Shown here piece after piece: positions 8,292-17,380 of a stretch of DNA of 30,798 bases. The stretch spans positions 1 to 30,798 of the forward strand of contig CALLXS010000073.1 in the NCBI GenBank assembly GCA_937875295.1, in the 5' to 3' direction. This DNA is from an uncultured bacterium (GTDB taxonomy: Bacteria; Bacteroidota; Ignavibacteria; Kapaibacteriales; UBA2268). Position 1 is the stretch's first letter; each line of letters opens with the position of its first letter. The translations under genes were made by a program, and so were the position numbers. The notes below the pieces were generated by a model. That model was given only the letters and a program-made list of their open reading frames with translations. It made no database searches and was not told the DNA's origin.

Positions 8292-8312
8292 TTTAATGTT
8301 TAATGTTTAATG
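8292..8312. repeat. Three tandem copies of a 7-bp unit at a gene end
   Basis: TTTAATG is repeated at 8292-8298, 8299-8305 and 8306-8312. The repeat covers the last codons and stop of the HMG-CoA-lyase-type gene. Because 7 is not a multiple of 3, gain or loss of a unit upstream of the stop would change the C-terminal reading frame. Confidence 0.8.
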
Positions 8313-9202
8313 TTTCCTACTTTATATACATATCCGGGTAATTCCCTTTCAAAATAATCACTTACATTTTGTTCGAGTTCAATTATTTCTTTGTTATTAA
8401 TATTTTTTATTAGCCCGAAATTTTGAAACATTTCGATTAAATCAGCAGTAGCTACATTTCCTGTTGCTTTTTTAGTAAAAGGGCATCCGCCTAATCCACC
8501 AAATGCAGATTCATAATATTTCGCTCCTGCTAAATATGCAGCATAATTATTTGCTATACCCATTCCAAAAGTATTATGGAAATGGCAGGCTAATTCAATA
8601 TCATTGGCTTTAGCTTTAATATTTGTATACATCCTTTTTACTTGTTCCGGATTAGCATATCCAGCCGTATCAGCTAAGCTAATTAATCTAATTCCTGCAT
8701 CTAAGTATTTATCTACTATAGAATACACTTTATTTTCATCAATATCTCCCTCGAAGCCACAGCCAAAAGCACTTTGCACTGATACTTGGCACATTTTTCC
8801 ATCTTTAATAGTATCTTGAGCAATTTTTATTATTCTATCCACTGCTTCGTTAACGCTCATTCTTGTATTTTTTTGAGAATGAGTTTCTGAAGCAGAAGCT
8901 CCGAAACATACCATATCCACACCACAATTAATTGCTCTTTCTAAGCCTTTTTCGTTCAATACTAAACCGCTGAAAATGACTTTTCTATTAGGATATTTTT
9001 TATTAATTTCAATAAATAAATCATCTGAATCAGCCATTTGTGGGACTTTCTCTTTATGTACAAAAGACCCCACTTGGATAATATCGATATTTGAATTAAT
9101 TAATTTATCAATCCATTCTAATTTTTTATCGAATGGTACTACGGTTTTTTCCATCTGAAGACCGTCTCTAAGCCCAACGCTATGTATTTTAATTTCGTTC
9201 AT
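8300..9202 (-). CDS. Hydroxymethylglutaryl-CoA lyase-type aldolase
   Basis: About 300 residues from the ATG at 9202-9200 (MNEIKIHSVGLRDGLQMEK). The frame stays open 23 codons further upstream to 9271, but those codons are not family-like. DRE-TIM metallolyase features: Arg12-Asp13 in GLRDGLQ, GSFVHKEKVPQMAD (45-58), CFGASASETHSQKN (99-112), SLADT (175-179), the metal ligands in CHFHNTFG (His207, His209), and the glycine loop GLGGCPFTKKATGNVAT with the catalytic-type Cys240. HMG-CoA lyase cleaves HMG-CoA to acetoacetate and acetyl-CoA. Cys240 in GLGGCP favours it over isopropylmalate or citramalate synthase. No other leucine-degradation gene is adjacent; the SDR gene follows. Confidence 0.88.
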   Translation of the reverse strand: MNEIKIHSVGLRDGLQMEKTVVPFDKKLEWIDKLINSNIDIIQVGSFVHKEKVPQMADSDDLFIEINKKYPNRKVIFSGLVLNEKGLERAINCGVDMVCFGASASETHSQKNTRMSVNEAVDRIIKIAQDTIKDGKMCQVSVQSAFGCGFEGDIDENKVYSIVDKYLDAGIRLISLADTAGYANPEQVKRMYTNIKAKANDIELACHFHNTFGMGIANNYAAYLAGAKYYESAFGGLGGCPFTKKATGNVATADLIEMFQNFGLIKNINNKEIIELEQNVSDYFERELPGYVYKVGNIKH

Positions 9203-9366
9203 AAGATATAAATATTTAATTATGTAATTATTTTTATATTCAAAATTAATTATATCATTTGATATTCCCAAAAATATAATTAAATTTTTATCATTTTTTC
9301 ATTATTTATTATTAAAAATCTTTACTTATTTCATTTATTTTAATTGTTTTAGCTAATATAATTTAA

Positions 9367-9403
9367 TTTGAATAATAAGTTATTAATTATTTTCGTAATT
9401 TTG
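9367..9403 (+). promoter_or_regulatory. Possible clpX promoter
   Basis: -7 box TAATTTTG (9396-9403), 47 nt before the clpX ATG. The nearest TTTG is at 9367-9370, 25 nt upstream, which is longer than the usual spacer, so only the -7 box is convincing. Confidence 0.38.
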
Positions 9404-9449
9404 TAAATTATTTAATATCAATGACAACTTTATTTAATTTTTCTCAAAA

Positions 9450-10769
9450 ATGGCTAAAAATAAAACAAACGATCCAAAGAAAAGCACAACTAAAAATAAA
9501 ACTGAAGTTACTACTAATAATATTGAACATAACACTGATGAAATCTTATGTTCATTTTGTGGAAGAGGCGTTAATGAAGTTGAAGGACTTATTGAAGGAC
9601 CTAACAAAATCTATATTTGCGACCAATGCTCAGAGCACACTTCAAAAATATTCAACGGTAGAAAACATATAGAAACAGAATACTCAGTAAATCCTAATAC
9701 TAAATTATTAACACCATCGCAAATAAAATCAAAATTAGATGAATATGTAATTGGTCAAGATTATGCTAAAAAAGTGCTATCAGTAGCAGTATATAATCAT
9801 TATAAAAGAATCAATTTTTTATCTGATAATTCTGATGAATTTAGCGGTATTGAGCTTGAGAAAAGTAATGTATTACTTTTAGGTCCCACAGGAAGTGGAA
9901 AAACTCTTCTCGCACAGACATTAGCTAGAATATTAAATGTCCCTTTCGCTATTGCTGATGCTACTACACTCACTGAAGCTGGTTATGTCGGTGATGATGT
10001 TGAAAATGTAATTCTATCCTTATTGCAAAAATGTAATAATGATGTAACTGCTGCAGAAAATGGAATAATATATTTAGATGAAATAGATAAAATATCACGG
10101 AAAAGCGAATCTACAAGCATCACAAGAGATGTATCAGGCGAAGGAGTGCAGCAAGCTTTACTTAAAATATTAGAAGGTACGATTGCAGGCGTTCCTCCCG
10201 GTGGTGGCAGAAAGCATCCTGAACAAAGACTAATCCAAATTAACACAAAAAATATTTTATTCATTTGTGGAGGTGCTTTCGATGGATTAGAGAAAATTAT
10301 AGCAAAAAGATTGAAAAATACAGTAATCGGTTTCACTGCTGATAATTCATCGAATGAAAGAGATTCATTTGAGCTTTTGCAAAATGTAGAGCAAACAGAT
10401 TTAATGAAATTCGGATTAATCCCGGAATTAGTTGGAAGACTACCAATAATTGCTCCGTTGGAAGAATTAAACGAAGTCGCACTTCATAATATTCTTACAA
10501 AACCTAAAAATGCCATTTATAAACAGTATCAAAAATTATGCAAAATGGATGGTTTTGACTTAGAATTCGATGATTCGGCTTCTAAATATATAATTGAAAA
10601 AGCAAAAGAGAGAAAAACTGGTGCTAGAGCTTTACGCTCAATTATTGAAGATATTATGCTTCCAGTTATGTTCTCCCTACCGGATAAAAACAAAAGCAAA
10701 AAGAAAATTATAATAAATAAAGATTTTATTGAAAATAAAATTGACTTTAAAAATTTAGAATTTAAATAA
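9450..10769 (+). CDS. clpX: ATP-dependent Clp protease ATP-binding subunit ClpX
   Basis: 439 residues, full length. An N-terminal zinc-binding domain (Cys34, Cys37, Cys57, Cys60) follows a longer-than-usual Lys/Thr/Asn-rich leader. The AAA+ core has Walker A GPTGSGKT (145-152), pore loop GYVG (178-181), Walker B IIYLDEID (206-213), the RKH-type motif in GGGRKHPEQ, and the small domain with GARALRSIIEDIM. ClpX unfolds tagged substrates and feeds them to ClpP. clpP and tig, often adjacent, are absent here. The start is the MAKNK codon; an overlapping ATG at 9421 is in another frame. Confidence 0.97.
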   Translation: MAKNKTNDPKKSTTKNKTEVTTNNIEHNTDEILCSFCGRGVNEVEGLIEGPNKIYICDQCSEHTSKIFNGRKHIETEYSVNPNTKLLTPSQIKSKLDEYVIGQDYAKKVLSVAVYNHYKRINFLSDNSDEFSGIELEKSNVLLLGPTGSGKTLLAQTLARILNVPFAIADATTLTEAGYVGDDVENVILSLLQKCNNDVTAAENGIIYLDEIDKISRKSESTSITRDVSGEGVQQALLKILEGTIAGVPPGGGRKHPEQRLIQINTKNILFICGGAFDGLEKIIAKRLKNTVIGFTADNSSNERDSFELLQNVEQTDLMKFGLIPELVGRLPIIAPLEELNEVALHNILTKPKNAIYKQYQKLCKMDGFDLEFDDSASKYIIEKAKERKTGARALRSIIEDIMLPVMFSLPDKNKSKKKIIINKDFIENKIDFKNLEFK

Positions 10770-10847
10770 AGATTATAAATAATAATAATTTATAATTTAC
10801 GTTAAAAACAATAATTATTTTTTTATTAATATAAGATAGGATCACAA

Positions 10848-11360
10848 ATGAAATCTCAAAACTTCATTAAAGTACTTTTCGTACTTATTTTTAGTATTGT
10901 TTTAATTTCTTGCGCTAAAAGCGAAAAAGACAAAGTCATTGCATATAACAATGATATTACAGAATGGGTATCTTCAGATGGATTTTTAAATGAATTAAAA
11001 GAAAAGGTAAAAACTCCTGAAGGAATTTTCCAATTTTTAGAGCAAAAAAGAAATGAAATAGCTCAAAAAAATGGATTTAAAGATTATGTTGAAGCAGAAA
11101 ATGTAATCAAAAAATATGCTAATGACGAGGATATGCGTCAATCATTAGCTGACAGAGAAGCTAAGTTTAGCCAAGCAATGACAGAAAAAGTTACTAAAAT
11201 ACAAGAAGAATTAATAAAAGCTACTAATCCAGTAACAGATGCCATTGATGAAGCATTAAAAGACACTTCGGTAATTAAAGAAGGTGTAAAAAATGCAGCT
11301 AAAGAAATTAAAGATGGAACTAATAAAGCTGTAGACGAAATTAAGAAAATAGGTAAATAA
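10848..11360 (+). CDS. Small lysine-rich lipoprotein, function unknown
   Basis: 170 residues. A lipoprotein signal (MKSQNFIKVLFVLIFSIVLISCAKS) has the lipobox LISC, so Cys22 would be lipidated. The mature part is almost entirely charged helix, with a C-terminal stretch of repeated Ala/Lys/Glu/Asp segments (VKNAAKEIKDGTNKAVDEIK) that suggests an amphipathic or coiled helix. The preceding AGGATCACAAATG gives a good ribosome-binding site. It lies 78 nt after clpX on the same strand. No family recognised. Confidence 0.8.
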   Translation: MKSQNFIKVLFVLIFSIVLISCAKSEKDKVIAYNNDITEWVSSDGFLNELKEKVKTPEGIFQFLEQKRNEIAQKNGFKDYVEAENVIKKYANDEDMRQSLADREAKFSQAMTEKVTKIQEELIKATNPVTDAIDEALKDTSVIKEGVKNAAKEIKDGTNKAVDEIKKIGK

Positions 11361-11381
11361 TTTTTTATTAATCTAATTATT

Positions 11382-11419
11382 AAAAATCGGTTTGAAATTT
11401 AGATTCCAAACCGATTTTT
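11382..11419. terminator. Bidirectional terminator between the lipoprotein gene and glnA
   Basis: Perfect 13-bp inverted repeat: AAAAATCGGTTTG (11382-11394) and its complement (11407-11419), with a 12-nt loop. A-runs and T-runs on both sides allow it to serve both converging genes. Confidence 0.9.
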
Positions 11420-11443
11420 TTATTCAATAATATTATTTATTTA

Positions 11444-12985
11444 TTAATATTTATGTATTGCTCTATGCATAAATTTTCTAGATTCAATTAATTTTTTGCT
11501 TTCTTCTAAGGATAATAATTTCTTATCGAGTCCTCTATCTTTCTCATCTTTTAGCATATTAACAAAATGTTCGATAATTTTATCAGTGAATATACCTTGT
11601 TTAGTATATAATTCTTTATTTTTTTCTAATAATTCAGCACTTTCTTCGCAACAAGTTGGAAGATTCTCTAAATGATCATATTTAGGTGAATTAATATTGC
11701 CTACAGCATAACTTTTTTCAGCTAATTTTAGTGATTCTTCCTTATGTTCAAATCCCCAATTTGCAGCAAGAGCTAATGATGCTAAAACGAATTGCGGGAA
11801 TGCACTACCATCAGGAGTTCTAATTTCAACTGTTTGGCGAGTATCACTTTGCTTAATTTTTTCAGTTTGTTGTGGATTAATTTTTTGTGCCAAATTATTT
11901 ACATTTGTCCACCCGAGAGGTACCCTAATCATAGCAGAGCGGTTGCTTTCGCTCCAGCATACTTTTGTAGGAGCTTCTTGTCCTGGTACTAATCTTAAAT
12001 ATGCTGCAGCTACCGTATTTCCGAATGCAGTAATTGTCGGAGCATAAGTAACTAGCCCGCCAATTAATATTCTTGCATCTTCTGATAATTCATTCTTCTC
12101 GTTTAGCATAATATTTTTACCATCTTTCATTAATGCCATATGGAAATGCATACCGCTACCAGCGTGGCCAACTTCAATTTTTGGTACAAATGAAGCAGTA
12201 TATCCATTCTGATATGCAATATTTCTAATTATCCATTTTGCTAATGAAATTATATCACCTACATCTTCAGCAGGAGTCAATAAAAATTCTATTTCTACTT
12301 GTTCAGCTGATTTCCCATTTATTTCAGGCAATTCGCTTACTATATTATCAAGCACGCCTACTTCATTATGAGCATATTTCACATTTCCACATACTTGCGA
12401 AATTACTGTCAATATTTCAGTCATTACTTCAGTAGTTTTACTAAATGGTGCTGATTGATGATAGGCTTTTTGCTTTTCATTTGGGAATAATTTAGTTGGT
12501 TCGTCTCCGATTAAAAAGAATTCTAATTCACCTAAAGCATATAATTTCAAGCCGGTTTTATCTGTAAATAATTTTGTAGCATTATATAAAACACTATCTG
12601 GTGTATAAGCAGCTAATTCGCCATCAGCTGTCAAGAATCTACACATAAAATCGATGCTTCTTTCATCAAAAGGATTGATAAAAGCTGTCTTATAAAGTGG
12701 AATTACGTATAAATCAGATTTCCCTACATCAACTATACCTTTAAATAGTGATGAACCATCTACTCTTTCACCTTCGGTAAGAAGTAATTCTGCATGATCT
12801 CTATCGAAAATTGGAATTTTTAATTCTTTAATTCTGCCATCTAAAGCAGTATAATGAAAAGTGATTCTTTCTATATCGAAAGATTCGATGACATTTAATA
12901 AATCTTCTCGTGTAAAATCTTCTTTATTTTTTTCTAAGAAAAGAGAAATAGGATTAGTAATTCCGAATTGCTCGAATTTTTTCAT
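11444..12985 (-). CDS. Glutamine synthetase, divergent type I-like
   Basis: 513 residues, longer than the usual ~470 of GSI and shorter than the ~700 of GSIII. It should make glutamine from glutamate, ammonia and ATP. Motifs: RVDGSSLFKGI (substrate domain), LYALGELEFFLIG, HNEVG, the ATP/metal segment GHAGSGMHFHMALMKDG, SNRSAMIRVPLG, and EIRTPDGSAFPQFVLASLALAA. The region where adenylylated GSI enzymes carry NLYDLP is different here (HLENLPTCCEESAELLEKN), so I see no clear adenylylation tyrosine. It is monocistronic, with a terminator shared with the convergent lipoprotein gene. The glutamine-synthetase family call is firm; the subclass is uncertain. Confidence 0.92.
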   Translation of the reverse strand: MKKFEQFGITNPISLFLEKNKEDFTREDLLNVIESFDIERITFHYTALDGRIKELKIPIFDRDHAELLLTEGERVDGSSLFKGIVDVGKSDLYVIPLYKTAFINPFDERSIDFMCRFLTADGELAAYTPDSVLYNATKLFTDKTGLKLYALGELEFFLIGDEPTKLFPNEKQKAYHQSAPFSKTTEVMTEILTVISQVCGNVKYAHNEVGVLDNIVSELPEINGKSAEQVEIEFLLTPAEDVGDIISLAKWIIRNIAYQNGYTASFVPKIEVGHAGSGMHFHMALMKDGKNIMLNEKNELSEDARILIGGLVTYAPTITAFGNTVAAAYLRLVPGQEAPTKVCWSESNRSAMIRVPLGWTNVNNLAQKINPQQTEKIKQSDTRQTVEIRTPDGSAFPQFVLASLALAANWGFEHKEESLKLAEKSYAVGNINSPKYDHLENLPTCCEESAELLEKNKELYTKQGIFTDKIIEHFVNMLKDEKDRGLDKKLLSLEESKKLIESRKFMHRAIHKY

Positions 12986-13297
12986 TTAAAAACCTTTTAA
13001 TATTTGTTAATAAGAAATTCCTGAATTATAAAATTAAAGTTGAATTTATATTATTTATGTTATAACGTCTGTTTATCTTTATTTATTGTTTTTAATTTGT
13101 GAATATATTATTTTCCTTAATGATAGGCAAAATATGTTAAATAGATCTCTTTAGAACAAATAGAATTACATTTAAATTGATTGTTTCAAAAATTATTAAT
13201 TATTTTCTATTCATTGTTTTTTGAATTAAACATAAAAAAAGAGCTACCTAACACATATTAAGTAGCTCTTTTATAGATTTTGTATTAAGTTTTGAAA
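12986..13297. other. 312-bp intergenic region upstream of glnA
   Basis: Holds the ATP-citrate lyase terminator at the right end (13237-13272). There is a weak promoter-like pair on the minus strand (TTTG at 13160-13157 and TATTTTG at 13134-13128, spacer 22), about 143 nt before the glnA start. Nothing else is evident. Confidence 0.5.
13237..13272 (-). terminator. Intrinsic terminator of the ATP-citrate lyase operon
   Basis: AAAAGAGCTACCTAA (13237-13251) pairs with TTAAGTAGCTCTTTT (13258-13272) with one G-U pair. On the minus strand the stem is followed by a seven-T run (complement of 13234-13240). It lies 26 nt past the large-subunit stop. Confidence 0.9.
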
Positions 13298-16024
13298 TTA
13301 TAATACAAATGATAATTCTGATTGAGGAGTTCTACAGTCCATATCAGTACCACGAGATCTATGGTCGATAATTTCTGAAGTTACCCCTACAGCTCTACCT
13401 AATAAGAACAATATAAATACTATTTCCTGCATATCGAGGTCAGATATCTTATTGTTAACATAATCATTCCATAGTAATTTAAGTGCGATTACTGAAATTA
13501 CTGCATCTACATTCACACAAAAGATATTTTTTGTAGCTCCTTCGTGGAATAGCGAAATGACTAATTTATGGTAGAAATCTAGGAAGACATTATAAATACC
13601 TTTGTCAGTTAATTCTTTACTTACGAATTGCTCGCGAGGGTCATAATTAACATCTTTTCCTTTGAATACAGGGTGATTAATACAAGGAATTTTAGCATAA
13701 GATAAATTGCCTGATTCTTTGCTATTTTTCTTAAACTCAATATATTTCTTAGAAGTATCTGTAGCGATATTTTCTAAATCGATTGAGTGGTTTTTGTCGC
13801 CTGGATTCTTAAGAGTTTTCTTATCAAATTTTTGTAATAAGAAATCAACTGCTTCAAATCCATTTCCACCATGAGCAAATCCAGTATTTAGCATAAATCC
13901 TGCAAATGCTGTTGGAATATAATTCTTAGCAGAAACTGATTCTTTTGCACCTTTAGCTGAAATTGTTCCTGGTCCATTTGATAAAGTAAGACCAATTAAA
14001 TATTTTAGCTCAGTTAGTTCTATATCGCTTGGTTCACGGTTAAATAATATTTTAAAAATATTATTTGTGAATGATTCAGTCGATTTAGATGGTTTCATTT
14101 GAGTAAGTTCTTGCCAATATTTATTTTTGTTTTTATCTATTACAGAGAAAGCAACTAAATTAGCAATTACATAGAAATAAGCTAGAGCATCTTCACAAGT
14201 CTCGCGAGAAATGCGTTTTTCGAGCATTGGTTTCCAGAATAGACTTAATGAAAGTGCTGCGAGCATGAATTCAAATTTATCTTTAATTTGTGATTTCTTA
14301 TCTTCGCTTAATTTAATAATAAATTGAGCAAGCAATACGGCTTCATTTTTAGTTTTTGTTCCTTTTACATGATCTAATAAATATGTACCAAGAGGATTCT
14401 CTTCAACTGCTTGTTTTGAGAAGAATTCTTTTTCAATGAATTTAATCACTTCTGCAGGATATTCTTTAGTTTTTTCATCGATTCCATGCTCACGAATTAA
14501 ATTAATAATCATTGTCGAATATCTTTTAGTTTTCTTGATATATTCATTATTTCCAATAGTAAGAAGTGGTGCTGCTAAATATGCATTTGGAGAAGCTCCG
14601 TGTTGTTTTGCATATTCTTTTGCTTGCATTTTCTCTTTATCTACTTTTAGTAATAAATTTAACAAAAGGTTAATTGTATCAATTTGTGATTTTTCAGGAA
14701 GAATTTTCGCAATATTGAAATAAACCATTTCTTCTATTGTTAATTTTGATAATTCAAGTACTGTTTTACCGTGTATTTCAGTAACTTGAGTTTTAGCATC
14801 CATACGCGAAGCACCGGATTTATTTCTCATATTTTGTCTTAAATATGTAGCTCCGATATGCTTATTTATTTCCTTAATTTGTTCATCATAAGGTGATAAA
14901 GCTTTTACGACAGGCAAATCAAGATCTTTTGGTAATTTAAAGAATCCATCGCTTAGCCACAATTTTAGAGATAAATCGCCAGATGATTCGAAGTCCGGTT
15001 TTTCATCAATCTTATCATATACAGCTTTCATTGCTTTAGGGAAATCTTGTATTGATGAGATTCTTACCCCTAATTTGCTTACTTCTGGTTTATCTGGATT
15101 AAATACCGGTACTCCGAAATATTCATCGAACCACTTTTCTTTAGAAAGTGCATCGTCTCCTCCACCAGCTAATGCTCCAGCATGACCTACTGAACGAGTA
15201 AGATCTTTTTTCCAGCGACCGGTTACACATACTACAATCGGTTTTGTGAAAGAGAATTTTCTATCTCTAATCATATCAAGAGCGATTTTTTCATAATATC
15301 CTCCTGGTTCAACATAAAGTGCAATAGCTTTAGTGCGAGGGTCATTTTGTGCTGCAAATAAAAATTCTGGAAGAGCAAAATGTATATAAATATCCTTTCC
15401 AGAGCTTACTGCAGAAGACACACCAAATCCACTTGTACGTAAATATTCAGAAATTGTAGTTGTGAAATTTCCAGAATTAGAATGAACAGCAATTGAGCCT
15501 TTTTTAAGAGTTTCTCCAGGTTTATCACCACCAAGAGCGCCACCAACTCGAATTGTATCCCACACATTAGCTACACCTAAGCAATTTGCTCCAATTACGT
15601 CGACACTAGCTTCTTGAGCCATATATCTGATCATCATTGAGTCTTTTGTAGATATTTTTTCTGTAACTAAAATTATTGTTTTTAAATTGTTATTATATTG
15701 AATTAACTCTGATACAGCTTGGCATACGGCAGTTGGAGGTAAATATACAACGCCAGTATCAAAATTAATACCTGCACGCATTACTTCGCGAATACTCTTA
15801 AATACAGGTATATCTCCAATTTTTGTTTCTAAAACGCCTGTCCTTCCATATTGCACACCAGCTACTATATTACCACCACTGTATTCGTGCGATACAGGAG
15901 TCACTTTTTTACTTTCAGAACCTAAAATATTAATTACGCATACTCTAGTATCTTTATTAATTAATTCTTCAAGTGAATAAATACCAACGTAATATGGGAA
16001 TGGTTTTGATGATATATGTTTCAT
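13298..16024 (-). CDS. aclA: ATP-citrate lyase large subunit, enlarged divergent form
   Basis: 908 residues, against about 610 for the usual bacterial large subunit. Residues 1-340 are a succinyl-CoA-synthetase-alpha-like module: CoA-binding fold, then VGHAGALAGG with the phosphorylated-type His281. Residues ~395-460 resemble the start of the citryl-CoA lyase module. About 200-270 extra helical residues follow (~460-645). The C-terminal core (~650-908) matches the ACL/citrate-synthase fold: SNGPGTISA (682-690), GFAHGGNGFEAVDFL (715-729), INHPVFKGKDVNYDPRE (782-798), NVDAVISV (838-845) and the ending RTPQSELSFVL. Role: citrate + ATP + CoA to acetyl-CoA + oxaloacetate, together with the small subunit, as in the reductive TCA cycle. 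Oddities are given under findings. It could be a different citryl-CoA-forming or -cleaving variant. Confidence 0.85.
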   Translation of the reverse strand: MKHISSKPFPYYVGIYSLEELINKDTRVCVINILGSESKKVTPVSHEYSGGNIVAGVQYGRTGVLETKIGDIPVFKSIREVMRAGINFDTGVVYLPPTAVCQAVSELIQYNNNLKTIILVTEKISTKDSMMIRYMAQEASVDVIGANCLGVANVWDTIRVGGALGGDKPGETLKKGSIAVHSNSGNFTTTISEYLRTSGFGVSSAVSSGKDIYIHFALPEFLFAAQNDPRTKAIALYVEPGGYYEKIALDMIRDRKFSFTKPIVVCVTGRWKKDLTRSVGHAGALAGGGDDALSKEKWFDEYFGVPVFNPDKPEVSKLGVRISSIQDFPKAMKAVYDKIDEKPDFESSGDLSLKLWLSDGFFKLPKDLDLPVVKALSPYDEQIKEINKHIGATYLRQNMRNKSGASRMDAKTQVTEIHGKTVLELSKLTIEEMVYFNIAKILPEKSQIDTINLLLNLLLKVDKEKMQAKEYAKQHGASPNAYLAAPLLTIGNNEYIKKTKRYSTMIINLIREHGIDEKTKEYPAEVIKFIEKEFFSKQAVEENPLGTYLLDHVKGTKTKNEAVLLAQFIIKLSEDKKSQIKDKFEFMLAALSLSLFWKPMLEKRISRETCEDALAYFYVIANLVAFSVIDKNKNKYWQELTQMKPSKSTESFTNNIFKILFNREPSDIELTELKYLIGLTLSNGPGTISAKGAKESVSAKNYIPTAFAGFMLNTGFAHGGNGFEAVDFLLQKFDKKTLKNPGDKNHSIDLENIATDTSKKYIEFKKNSKESGNLSYAKIPCINHPVFKGKDVNYDPREQFVSKELTDKGIYNVFLDFYHKLVISLFHEGATKNIFCVNVDAVISVIALKLLWNDYVNNKISDLDMQEIVFILFLLGRAVGVTSEIIDHRSRGTDMDCRTPQSELSFVL

Positions 16025-16059
16025 TATTTTTTTCCTAATTAATTTTTTTAAAATTTTTA

Positions 16060-17328
16060 TTACATATAATTTTTAGTATAGATTTCTCTACCTTCTTTTA
16101 GCCAATAATCATCAATGCGTTTTGCATATTCTAGTGTCTGAATCATAGAAGTATCATAACCGAACATTTTATATGGTAATTTCAACGTATCTAAAATATC
16201 TTTAGCATAAAACATTCCTTGAATTAAATTAGGACCGCCGCGACCAATAACAGTATAAATTGGTTTTTTACCATTTACTGCAATATGATCTCTTAGAGCA
16301 TCGAACACACCTTTGAAAGTAACATAAATATCTGTATTGTTAGCTTTTCCACCAATAATTAGTATTACGCTTGCATGGTCATAAAAATGATTAAAAACAA
16401 TTTTGCTAATTTCATACATTTTTTCGTATGGAGGATTACCTCCGAAATCAGAAGCAAAAATTGCTTTAGTACCAAGTGTCTCAGTAGCTGCAGAATTTGC
16501 ACCACCACCGAACATAAACGGTATTATTGATCCTTTTGGATTCATTTCTACAACGTCACTTTGCCCTTGATAAGTTCTAAGTTTATTAATTTCGCTTTCG
16601 AATTTAGTTGTTTCGCCAATGAAAATTGATTGCGGTAAACCAATTCTCTTGTAATCTGGATTATCTTGATCAAAAGCTGCTTTTAAATCACAAGCAACAG
16701 GTAAATAAGATTTTCCATTTTGTTTCATTCTAATAGGATTCAATTCCAATGTGCTCACACCATAGTTGTCATATAAATCCCATAATTTAGGTAAATGTTG
16801 CACTAATGGAGATACATATTGCTCCGGACAACCTAAATCATTTAAAGCATTAGTAATATCAAAAGATTTAATACCAATTAATGGATCAATTGGAATTATA
16901 GCTTTTTTCTCAGCTGGGAGATCTTCAATATCTACGCCACCCTCTATTGCTAATGTGAAAATAGCTTTTCTAATTGAAGTAGAATCTGTAATACTGAAAT
17001 ATATTTCCATATCACTATCAGTTGGAACAAATTCTTCAAATACTACTCCATTTGCTTTAATAGATTTGTTTCCATGCTTATGAGTAGCAAAGTATAAATC
17101 TTCCTTAGCTTTTAGAGCTTCATCGACAGATTTAGCTATTCGGACTAAACCAGCCTTGCCTTTTTTACCTACACCACCGGCGAAATATGGTTTTACAACG
17201 ATTTTACCGGTTGGTTTCATCAATTCCTCGATGTCCTCTTTGGTAGCACCACCTGATAAGTTTTTTGCGTATGGGAATTCTACGAGGTCAAATAATTTCG
17301 AGCCATATCTAAGACCTGATATTTGCAC
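16060..17328 (-). CDS. aclB: ATP-citrate lyase small subunit
   Basis: 422 residues, usual length for the succinyl-CoA-synthetase-beta-like subunit. It has an ATP-grasp part (IVVKPYFAGGVGKKGKAGLV, about 43-62; FEEFVPTDSDMEIYFSI; TLELNPIRM; DLKAAFD). A CoA-ligase part follows (FMFGGGANSAATETLGTKA; DFGGNPPYEKMYEI; IIGGKANNTDIYVTFKGV; GRGGPNLIQGM). This pattern is that of ACL, not plain succinyl-CoA synthetase. The start is a GTG (17328-17326) with AGGA 8 nt upstream. It precedes the large subunit by 35 nt, the same small-then-large order as in Chlorobium-type operons. A strong promoter lies at 17381-17412. Confidence 0.92.
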   Translation of the reverse strand: MQISGLRYGSKLFDLVEFPYAKNLSGGATKEDIEELMKPTGKIVVKPYFAGGVGKKGKAGLVRIAKSVDEALKAKEDLYFATHKHGNKSIKANGVVFEEFVPTDSDMEIYFSITDSTSIRKAIFTLAIEGGVDIEDLPAEKKAIIPIDPLIGIKSFDITNALNDLGCPEQYVSPLVQHLPKLWDLYDNYGVSTLELNPIRMKQNGKSYLPVACDLKAAFDQDNPDYKRIGLPQSIFIGETTKFESEINKLRTYQGQSDVVEMNPKGSIIPFMFGGGANSAATETLGTKAIFASDFGGNPPYEKMYEISKIVFNHFYDHASVILIIGGKANNTDIYVTFKGVFDALRDHIAVNGKKPIYTVIGRGGPNLIQGMFYAKDILDTLKLPYKMFGYDTSMIQTLEYAKRIDDYWLKEGREIYTKNYM

Positions 17329-17380
17329 TTCTTTTTCCTTTATTTAGATAGATAAATATTGTTAATTAATTTAAAGTATT

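Noticed and set aside
9421..9672. Plus-strand frame of 83 codons overlapping the clpX start
   Set aside because: Different frame within clpX; its codons shadow the ClpX zinc-finger coding sequence and show no family features.
10772..10796. ATTATAAAT/ATTTATAAT hairpin after clpX
   Set aside because: Made only of A-T pairs and lacking a T-run; in DNA this AT-rich it is likely chance, and clpX may read through to the lipoprotein gene.
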